Below, in pieces: positions 26,329 through 32,692 of a DNA stretch of 64,000 nucleotides. The stretch comes from Faecalibacterium prausnitzii (GTDB lineage Bacteria; Bacillota; Clostridia; Oscillospirales; Ruminococcaceae). The stretch covers positions 1,984,001-2,048,000 of the forward strand of contig NZ_CP065377.1 of the NCBI RefSeq assembly GCF_019967995.1, in the 5' to 3' direction. Position 1 is the first letter of the stretch, and each line of letters opens with the position of its first letter. The notes under the pieces are model-generated. The model made no database searches. It saw only the letters and a program-made list of their open reading frames with translations, and was not told the DNA's origin. A program made the position numbers and the translations under genes.

Positions 26329-27516
26329 ATGAAAATGAATCATCATTACGGTGAGCTGAAGGCAAGCTATCTGTTCGTGGACATCGCCCACAAGGTCGCC
26401 GCCTATCAGGAAGCACACCCCGAAAAAGAGATCATCCGCCTGGGCATCGGCGATGTGACCCAGCCTCTGGCCAAGTGCGTCGTCACCGCCATGCAGGACG
26501 CCGCCGCTGAGATGGGCACCAAAGAAGGCTTCCACGGCTACGGCCCGGAGCAGGGCTACCCCTTCCTGAAGCAGGCCATCCAGGGCTATTATGCCGGCCG
26601 CGGCACCCGGCTGGACGAGGATGAGATCTTCATCTCCGACGGTGCCAAGAGCGACCTGGCCAACGTGCTGGGCCTGTTCGATGTGGACAACACCGTTCTG
26701 GTTCCGGACCCCGTCTACCCCACCTACGTGGACGACAACGTGACCGACGGCCGCAGGATCATCTACGGCCGCACCAGCCAGGAGAACGGTTTCCTGGGGA
26801 TGCCCGATGAGAACGTGAAGGCAGACATCATCTATATTTGCAGCCCCAACAACCCCACCGGTGCCGCTTACACCCGCGAGCAGCTCAAGGAGTGGGTGGC
26901 CTATGCCCGCAAGAACAGCGCCGTCATCCTCTACGATGCCGCCTACGAGTGCTTCATCACCGACGAGCACCTGGCCCGCAGCATCTTCGAGATCGAGGGT
27001 GCCCGCGAATGCGCCATCGAGATCTGCTCCTTCTCCAAAATCGCAGGCTTCACCGGCACCCGCTGCGGCTACACCATCGTGCCCAAGGAGCTGGAGCGCG
27101 AGGGCATGAACCTGAACAAGCTCTGGCTGCGCCGCCAGACCACCAAGTTCAACGGTGTGCCCTACGTCGTGCAGCGCGCCGCTGCCGCCGTCTTTACCGA
27201 GAGCGGTATGGCCGAGATCCAGCAGAACCTCGACTACTACCGCCAGAACGCCAAGGTCATCGCCGATGCGCTGGACGCATGCGGCGTGTGGTACTGCGGC
27301 GGCAAGAACAGCCCCTACATCTGGCTGCGCTGCCCCGGCAATATGAAGAGCTGGGAGTTCTTCGACTGGCTGCTGGAGAACTGCGGCGTCGTCGGCACCC
27401 CCGGCGTTGGCTTCGGTGCATGCGGCGAGGGCTATTTCCGCCTGACCGCCTTCGGCGATGCGGAGAAGACCCGGACCGCCGCTGAGCGCATCCAGACCGC
27501 CATCCAGGCCCTGTAA
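26329..27516 (+). CDS. dapL: LL-diaminopimelate aminotransferase
   Basis: A 395-residue fold-type I aminotransferase that makes LL-diaminopimelate directly from tetrahydrodipicolinate, the short DAP route known from chlamydiae, plants and Clostridia. Conserved features are GIGDVTQPL, PDPVYPTYVD, SPNNPTG, and the pyridoxal-phosphate lysine K237 in SFSKIAGFTGTR. It forms an operon with dapF, whose substrate is its product, so the two make meso-DAP for the wall together with the ddl and murI gene products encoded elsewhere in the window. Confidence 0.96.
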   Translation: MKMNHHYGELKASYLFVDIAHKVAAYQEAHPEKEIIRLGIGDVTQPLAKCVVTAMQDAAAEMGTKEGFHGYGPEQGYPFLKQAIQGYYAGRGTRLDEDEIFISDGAKSDLANVLGLFDVDNTVLVPDPVYPTYVDDNVTDGRRIIYGRTSQENGFLGMPDENVKADIIYICSPNNPTGAAYTREQLKEWVAYARKNSAVILYDAAYECFITDEHLARSIFEIEGARECAIEICSFSKIAGFTGTRCGYTIVPKELEREGMNLNKLWLRRQTTKFNGVPYVVQRAAAAVFTESGMAEIQQNLDYYRQNAKVIADALDACGVWYCGGKNSPYIWLRCPGNMKSWEFFDWLLENCGVVGTPGVGFGACGEGYFRLTAFGDAEKTRTAAERIQTAIQAL

Positions 27517-27528
27517 TTTTTTGCAAGC

Positions 27529-27578
27529 AAAAAGGCGATGCAGTTTTTGTACGACTGCATCGCCTTTTCTGTTTTTTC
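27529..27578 (+). terminator. Terminator after dapL (bidirectional)
   Basis: Stem AAAAAGGCGATGCAG / CTGCATCGCCTTTT with an 11-nt loop, followed by CTGTTTTTT. It also closes the convergent oadB transcript. Confidence 0.9.
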
Positions 27579-27588
27579 CGGTCCGGTC

Positions 27589-27717
27589 TTATTTCCGGCC
27601 CGTCAGCCGGTTCAGCAGCATCACCGCCAGGACCAGCACACCGATGACGAGGATGATGCCGACCATTCCGATCACCATGATGGGCAGAGTGGTCATCCAC
27701 GAAGAAAGATGAAGCAT
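27589..27717 (-). CDS. 42-residue OadG-like small membrane protein
   Basis: This short gene encodes MLHLSSWMTTLPIMVIGMVG then about ten more hydrophobic residues and MLLNRLTGRK: one membrane helix with a short basic C-terminus. It has an excellent ribosome binding site (GGAGGTG, 6 nt from ATG) and starts 13 bp after the decarboxylase beta-subunit gene. Gamma subunits (OadG type) of sodium-pumping decarboxylases are small single-pass proteins encoded beside beta, so a minimal gamma-like subunit is likely. The sequence is too short for a firm family assignment. Confidence 0.7.
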   Translation of the reverse strand: MLHLSSWMTTLPIMVIGMVGIILVIGVLVLAVMLLNRLTGRK

Positions 27718-27730
27718 AAACACACCTCCG

Positions 27731-28861
27731 TTAAGCCATCAGAGTCAGGATCAGGCCGCCTGCAATGACGGACGCGATCTGCCCCGAAACGTTGACGCTG
27801 ATGGAGTACATCAGCAGGAAATTCTGGTTGTCCTCTTCCAGGCCCATCTTGTTGACGACGCGGCCGCTCATGGGGAAGGCCGAGATGCCGGCAGCGCCGA
27901 TCATCGGGTTCAGCTTTTTGCCCTCCGGCAGGAAGAGATTCAGCAGCTTTGCAAACAGCACACCGCCTGCGGTATCGAAGACAAAGGCCACCAGACCCAG
28001 TGCGAGGATCAGCAGGGTGTCGGGCCGGACGAACTTGTCTGCGGTCATCTGCCCGGCTACGGTCAGGCCCAGCACGATGGTGATGAGGTTCGCCAGCACA
28101 TTCTGCGCCGTTTCACTCAGCACATTCAGCACGCCGCACTCCCGCAGCAGGTTGCCGAACATCAGGAAGCCCACCAGCGCCACACTGGCCGGGGCCACCA
28201 TGCCCGCGATGATGGTCACAACGATCGGGAACAGGATCTTGGTCAGCTGGGAGACGCTGCCCTTCTCGTAGGACATCCGAATGCGGCGCTCCTTCCGGGT
28301 GGTCAGCAGCCTGATGACCGGCGGCTGCACGATGGGCACCAGCGCCATGTAGCTGTAGGCAGCCACCATGATGGCACCGAGGTACTGGGAGTTGAGGGTG
28401 TTGGCCACGAAAATGGCGGTGGGGCCGTCGGCTGCACCGATCACGGCGATGGACGCGGCATCCTTCAGGTCAAAGAAGAAGCCCGCCAGGAACAGCGTGA
28501 AAAAGATGCCGAACTGTGCTGCCGCACCAAAGAGCATAAGCCACGGCTTTTCCAGCAGGGGGCCAAAGTCGATCATGGCGCCGATGCCGATGAAGAGCAG
28601 CAGCGGGAACAGCTCGTTGGACATGCCCGCCTCAAACAGGGCCGAAATGGGGCCGACGGTCTCTCCCTGGGTGATGGCACCCGACAGGGGCAGGTTGACC
28701 AGAATGGCACCAAAGCCCATGGGCAGCAGCAGGCTCGGCTCCATCTTTTTTGCGATGGCAAGGTAGATGAGCAGCGCACCGATGCCCCACATCACCACCA
28801 TCTGCCAGGTCAGATTCCCGAAATTGGAAAAGAGCCCGGCGAACGTGTTCAGAAAGTTCAT
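27731..28861 (-). CDS. oadB: Sodium-pumping decarboxylase beta subunit
   Basis: A 376-residue polytopic protein of the OadB/GcdB/MmdB family, which couples decarboxylation of a carboxybiotin carrier to Na+ export. Typical segments include IGIGAMIDFGPLL, the catalytic and sodium-binding region VIGAADGPTAIF with its conserved Asp, and GGVLFAKLLNLF plus NPMIGAAGISAFPMSGRVV near the end. ATG 28861 is preceded by GAGG. The alpha (carboxyltransferase) and biotin-carrier subunits are not in the window, so oxaloacetate, glutaconyl-CoA and methylmalonyl-CoA cannot be told apart. The gene has a long leader containing a terminator. Confidence 0.92.
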   Translation of the reverse strand: MNFLNTFAGLFSNFGNLTWQMVVMWGIGALLIYLAIAKKMEPSLLLPMGFGAILVNLPLSGAITQGETVGPISALFEAGMSNELFPLLLFIGIGAMIDFGPLLEKPWLMLFGAAAQFGIFFTLFLAGFFFDLKDAASIAVIGAADGPTAIFVANTLNSQYLGAIMVAAYSYMALVPIVQPPVIRLLTTRKERRIRMSYEKGSVSQLTKILFPIVVTIIAGMVAPASVALVGFLMFGNLLRECGVLNVLSETAQNVLANLITIVLGLTVAGQMTADKFVRPDTLLILALGLVAFVFDTAGGVLFAKLLNLFLPEGKKLNPMIGAAGISAFPMSGRVVNKMGLEEDNQNFLLMYSISVNVSGQIASVIAGGLILTLMA

Positions 28862-29040
28862 AGTTTTACCTCCTCGTGTTCCGGTGCCAAAGGCAAGAAA
28901 AAAGAGACTCCTGCCACAGCACCCTGTCTGTGACAAAAGTCTCAAGCGAACACATGACATCGGGCATTTCTGCCGTGATGACGCTGCCATGCAGCACCCC
29001 GCAGACCCTGCGGAGCGCTCTTTACTCCCTTTTATCGGGT
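28862..29040 (-). promoter_or_regulatory. oadB leader RNA with internal terminator (candidate attenuator)
   Basis: The promoter at 29044-29072 gives a leader of about 175 nt. In RNA sense it begins AGACCCGAUAAAAGGGAGUA, contains several G+C-rich hairpins, then the terminator at 28897-28943, then the ribosome binding site. I could not assign it to T-box, lysine, B12 or Na+-type riboswitches by eye. Confidence 0.55.
28897..28943 (-). terminator. Leader terminator upstream of oadB
   Basis: Minus strand: outer arms GAGACT / AGTCTC, inner arms GTCACAG / CTGTGGC, followed by TTTTTT. It lies before the oadB ribosome binding site. Confidence 0.8.
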
Positions 29041-29043
29041 CTT

Positions 29044-29072
29044 ATTAAATCAGACTGCGTCCCCGCTGTCAA
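29044..29072 (-). promoter_or_regulatory. Promoter for oadB
   Basis: Minus strand: -35 TTGACA (29067-29072), 17-nt spacer, -10 TTTAAT (29044-29049). Confidence 0.75.
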
Positions 29073-29104
29073 GAGGTTTTCCGGATTCTTTGCCAAATTT
29101 TGCT

Positions 29105-29992
29105 TCAGCGCTCGAACGTCGTGCTCAGGGTCGTGGCCCAGTGCTGGCCGGGGGCGAGGCAGGCGGCGGCAGCGCGTTCGGTCCAGGCCTGCGGGTCGCA
29201 CTCGGCACCGGGCAGGGACTGCCACGGCTCGATGCAGACGAAGCGGACCGGCTTTGCCGGGGCCGACCAGATGAGAGAATACGGGTAGCCCTCGACGTTG
29301 CAGACGATGTGGCGGCCGGTGTCCTTTTCGTAGATGCCCAGCGTCCTGGTGCGCAGGCCCGCCATGCAGAAGCTGTCGTTGGCGAAGAGGTCGTCCGTGA
29401 GCGGGATGGCGGAGACGTTCTTCCACCGGTAGCCGCACCTGCCGGTCAGCAGGCCGTTGGGGTAAGCGTCCAGGATCATCGGGCTTTCGGGCTGGTCGAA
29501 GCGGAACTCGTAATCGGTGGTGGTGTGGCTGGCATCAAAGGGGATGCGGAAGGCCGGGTGGTAGCCGATGCCGAAGCGCAGCTCCTCTGCGGCGGTTTCG
29601 GGGTTCACGACCGTCAGGGTGTGGTGGACGGTCTTCCCCTCCAGCCGGAAGGTGCTGGTGAGGACAAAATCGAAGGGGAAGCGCTCGGCCTTGATCGCAT
29701 CGTCCGAGCGCAGTTCCAGCTCAATGGTGTCACCCTCGGCGCGGAGCAGGGTGTGCTCCAGATCCCGTGCAAAGCCGTGCTGGCCGCCCTTGTAGGTCTT
29801 GCCGCCATGGGTGAAGGTGCCGCCGGGCAGTTTGCCCGTCCAGGGGAAGAGGATGGGCGCATGACGCTTCCAGACCGCCGGGTCGGCCTGCCAGAGCAGC
29901 TCTTCGCCCGCTGCGTTCTTCAGGCTGACGGCCTCCGCGCCAAGGGTGTCCACGGTCAGAGTCAGAAATTCGTTGTGGATGGTTGCCTGCAT
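29105..29992 (-). CDS. Aldose 1-epimerase family protein
   Basis: A 295-residue galactose mutarotase-like beta-sandwich protein. Recognisable parts are LVDTLGAE-type opening (TVDTLGAEAVSLKN), PILFPWTGKL, GFARDLEHTL (with the HG-F active-site segment KGGQHGFAR), and GIGYHPAFRIPF with the catalytic histidine. It most resembles the LacX/YeaD-like branch that epimerises sugars or sugar phosphates. It is the last gene after the sirtuin and 2-hydroxyacid dehydrogenase genes, 22 bp after the latter, with AAGGAG upstream. Substrate unknown. Confidence 0.88.
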   Translation of the reverse strand: MQATIHNEFLTLTVDTLGAEAVSLKNAAGEELLWQADPAVWKRHAPILFPWTGKLPGGTFTHGGKTYKGGQHGFARDLEHTLLRAEGDTIELELRSDDAIKAERFPFDFVLTSTFRLEGKTVHHTLTVVNPETAAEELRFGIGYHPAFRIPFDASHTTTDYEFRFDQPESPMILDAYPNGLLTGRCGYRWKNVSAIPLTDDLFANDSFCMAGLRTRTLGIYEKDTGRHIVCNVEGYPYSLIWSAPAKPVRFVCIEPWQSLPGAECDPQAWTERAAAACLAPGQHWATTLSTTFER

Positions 29993-30014
29993 GATTCGTT
30001 CTCCTTTTTCATTG

Positions 30015-30977
30015 TTATCGGTTGACGATGTGCTCGCCGTTTCCGTCCAGGAAGGTGCGCAGGTTCCGGGTGGTGATGTCCATCAGGTTCTGCAGCGCTT
30101 CCTTTGTCGTCCATGCAATGTGCGGGGTGAGGAGGGCGTGGGGCTCCTTCCGGAGCGGGCTGTCCGCCGGGAGGGGTTCGGTGGCAAAGGCGTCGGCCCC
30201 GTAAAAGCCCAGCTGCCCGCTGCGGAGCGCCGCCGTGACCGCTGTTTCGTCCACAAGGGCACCGCGCGCGGTGTTCAGCAGGATGGCACCGGGCTTCATC
30301 TGCGCCAGTGCCTCCGCACCCATGAGCCCCCGCGTCTGGGGCGTGGCCGGGCAGTGGAGGCTGAGGACGTCGCTCTCCTTCAGCAGGTCGGCAAACGGCA
30401 CGAACTCCACACCGTCGGCGGCATATTCCGGCCGGACGGTCCGGGTGCAGACGAGCACCCGCATCCCGAATGCTCTGGCGATGCGGGCTGTCTGCCGCCC
30501 GATGCTGCCGTAGCCGTAGATGCCGAAGATCTTGCCGTACAGCTCCATCTGGGGCAGCAGGCCGTAGCCTGCCGGGATATCCAGCTGCCACAGGCCGTCC
30601 TTGACGGCGCGGTCATACCGCTCGGCACACTGGACGATGGCCAGCAGCAGGCTGAAGGTCATCTGCGCCACGCTGTAGGTCGAGTAGCCGGGCACATTCG
30701 CCACGGCCACGCCATGGCGGCGGCAGGCGTCCAGATCCAGATTGTCAGTGCCGGTGGCGATGATGCCCACGAACTTCAGGTTCGGGCACTGGGCTAGGAT
30801 GGCTTCATCCATCCGGCATTTGTTGAGGAAGACGACCTCGGCATCCCCGATACGGGGCGCAATCTCCTCGTAGGCCGTGCGGACGTAGCTGGTGGTATCC
30901 GGGATGAGGGCTTTGACCCCCGACCAGTCGAGGTCGCCCTCGTGCATGACATAGCGTTCCAGAATGACAGCTTTCAT
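30015..30977 (-). CDS. D-isomer specific 2-hydroxyacid dehydrogenase
   Basis: A 320-residue NAD-dependent dehydrogenase. The nucleotide-binding loop is GIYGYGSIG (GxGxxG with D/T after the second strand), the catalytic arginine sits in LLNTARGALVDE, and the His-Trp end is HIAWTTKEA. It probably reduces a 2-oxoacid such as glycerate/hydroxypyruvate or phenylpyruvate type; the substrate cannot be fixed from sequence. GGAGGAG precedes ATG 30977. Its start overlaps the sirtuin stop by 4 bp (ATGA). Confidence 0.92.
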   Translation of the reverse strand: MKAVILERYVMHEGDLDWSGVKALIPDTTSYVRTAYEEIAPRIGDAEVVFLNKCRMDEAILAQCPNLKFVGIIATGTDNLDLDACRRHGVAVANVPGYSTYSVAQMTFSLLLAIVQCAERYDRAVKDGLWQLDIPAGYGLLPQMELYGKIFGIYGYGSIGRQTARIARAFGMRVLVCTRTVRPEYAADGVEFVPFADLLKESDVLSLHCPATPQTRGLMGAEALAQMKPGAILLNTARGALVDETAVTAALRSGQLGFYGADAFATEPLPADSPLRKEPHALLTPHIAWTTKEALQNLMDITTRNLRTFLDGNGEHIVNR

Positions 30978-31705
30978 CGCTTCTCCTCCAATTCCACGTC
31001 CTCGCGGAGCACCTGCCCGATGGGCTGGGCGATGCACAGGTCTGCGCTTTCGTCCGCCGGGGTGGGCTGCATGTTGATGACGACGAGATGCCGGCCCCGG
31101 AAATACCGCAGCAGCCCCGCCGCCGGGTAGACCACCAGACTGGTGCCGCCCACGATGAGGGTATCGGCCCGGCGGATGGCCTGCACGGCCCCGGAGACGA
31201 CCTCGTCGTCCAGCCCTTCTTCGTATAGCACCACGTCCGGCTTGACGATGCCGCCGCAGTCCGGGCAGCGGGGCACACCGGTGCTGTTGGCGATGAAGTC
31301 GATGTCGTAGAACTTGCCGCATCCGGTGCAGTAGTTGCGCAGGGTGCTGCCGTGCAGCTCATAGACGGTCTTGGACCCTGCCGCCTGGTGCAGGCCGTCG
31401 ATGTTCTGGGTGACGACCGCTTTCAGCCTGCCCTCGCGTTCGAGTTTGGCCAGCCGCAGATGGGCGGCATTGGGCCTTGCCCCTTTCACGATGAGCTTAT
31501 CGCGGTAAAAACGGTAAAATTCCTCTGGATTTTGTTCCCAGAAGGTGTGGCTCAGGATGGTTTCGGGCGGGTAATCGTATTTCTGATGATACAGCCCGTC
31601 CACGCTCCGGAAGTCCGGGATGCCGCTCTCCGTGGAGACGCCCGCACCGCCGAAGAAGACGATGCTGTCGCTCTCCTGGATGATTTTCTCCAGCGCAGGA
31701 ACCAT
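30974..31705 (-). CDS. cobB: NAD-dependent protein deacylase (sirtuin)
   Basis: A 243-residue Sir2-family enzyme that removes acyl groups from lysines using NAD+. Signatures: GAGVSTESGIPDFRS (NAD loop), TQNIDGLH, the catalytic histidine in ELHGS, and a zinc ribbon CTGC (one CxxC pair) and CPDC (second pair) 20 residues later. Short bacterial sirtuins of this length are usually class III/U. The ATG at 31705 has only a distant AGGGG, so translation may be modest. A -10 TATACT lies at 31747-31752 on the minus strand. It leads an operon with the dehydrogenase and the epimerase. Confidence 0.94.
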   Translation of the reverse strand: MVPALEKIIQESDSIVFFGGAGVSTESGIPDFRSVDGLYHQKYDYPPETILSHTFWEQNPEEFYRFYRDKLIVKGARPNAAHLRLAKLEREGRLKAVVTQNIDGLHQAAGSKTVYELHGSTLRNYCTGCGKFYDIDFIANSTGVPRCPDCGGIVKPDVVLYEEGLDDEVVSGAVQAIRRADTLIVGGTSLVVYPAAGLLRYFRGRHLVVINMQPTPADESADLCIAQPIGQVLREDVELEEKR

Positions 31706-31796
31706 AACAAAAAACGCCCCTTTCCAGCAGATTTGGTTACACGTCCAGTATAACACAAATCCGGCGGAAAGGAAGCGTTTCTTTTGGTTCTCTGGT

Positions 31797-32687
31797 TCAG
31801 CGGCCGTTCTCGGCAAACAGGGTGCCGAGGGCCGCAAAGAGGTCGTGCGGGAGCATCCCGGCTTCGCCGTGCACGGCGGCGGCGCGGTCGGCAGCGGCCC
31901 CGTGGAGGTAGACCGCGCAGACGGCAGCCTCAAAGGCAGGCAGCCCGCAGGCCAGCAGAGCGCTGGTCATACCGGCCAGCACATCGCCGCTGCCCCCGCG
32001 TGACAGGCCGGGGTTGCCGGTGGGGTTCACCGCGCACCGGCCATCCGGGGCCGCGATGACCGTCTGCGCCCCCTTGAGCACGACCACGGCGTTCCACGCT
32101 CTGGCAAACCGCAGGGCGGTGCCCTCCCGGTCGGCGTGGATGGCCGCAGCGGACAGCCCGGTCAGCCGGGCCATCTCGCCGGGGTGGGGTGTTAAAATCA
32201 GTTCACCCTTCGGATGAAGCATTTTTCCAGCTTGCAACAGGTCGGCGGCGGCGTTCAGGCCGTCGGCGTCCAGCACGGCACTGCCCGCAAAGCCGGGCAG
32301 GAGCGTTTGTACCAGTGTCCGGGTCTCGGCGGCGCGGGCCATGCTCTGGGCCGTGTAGCCCAGCCCCGGCCCCAGCAGAAGGACGGTCGCCTTCTGGCGC
32401 TGGATGCAGGGGATGCTCTCCGGCGCGATGCCGCATTCGGCCCCGGCCTCGCAGGGGCAGAGGCAGCACTCCGGCAGGCGGGCAGACACCGCCGCCAGCA
32501 CCGGTTCCACGCTGGCCAGCGTGACGATGCCCGCACCGGTGCGCAGAGCGCCTTCCACCGCCAGCGCTGCCGCACCCCGGTAGCTGGCGCTGCCTGCCAC
32601 GGCCAGCACGGCCCCGAAGGTACCTTTGTGGCTGTCCCGCGGGCGGGGGCGAAGACACGTCCAAACATACGCGGCGTCTGTTTTCAT
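31797..32687 (-). CDS. nnrD: ADP-dependent NAD(P)H-hydrate dehydratase
   Basis: A 296-residue ribokinase-like enzyme that repairs hydrated NAD(P)H. It has the glycine-rich ADP site NPGLSRGGSGDVLAGM, the LVLKGAQT-type segment (VVLKGAQTVIAAPDG), and LTPHPGEMARL. The partner epimerase domain (NnrE), often fused at the N-terminus, is absent here. The start at ATG 32687 lies 5 bp after the stop of the GTPase-NYN gene, whose last codons supply a GAGAGG ribosome binding site, so the two are cotranscribed. Confidence 0.93.
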   Translation of the reverse strand: MKTDAAYVWTCLRPRPRDSHKGTFGAVLAVAGSASYRGAAALAVEGALRTGAGIVTLASVEPVLAAVSARLPECCLCPCEAGAECGIAPESIPCIQRQKATVLLLGPGLGYTAQSMARAAETRTLVQTLLPGFAGSAVLDADGLNAAADLLQAGKMLHPKGELILTPHPGEMARLTGLSAAAIHADREGTALRFARAWNAVVVLKGAQTVIAAPDGRCAVNPTGNPGLSRGGSGDVLAGMTSALLACGLPAFEAAVCAVYLHGAAADRAAAVHGEAGMLPHDLFAALGTLFAENGR

Positions 32688-32692
32688 AAGGT

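Noticed and set aside
28862..29040. T-box riboswitch upstream of oadB
   Set aside because: The leader lacks the conserved T-box sequence (GGGTGGNACCGCG) and the gene has no link to amino-acid supply; only a weak GGGTG likeness was seen.
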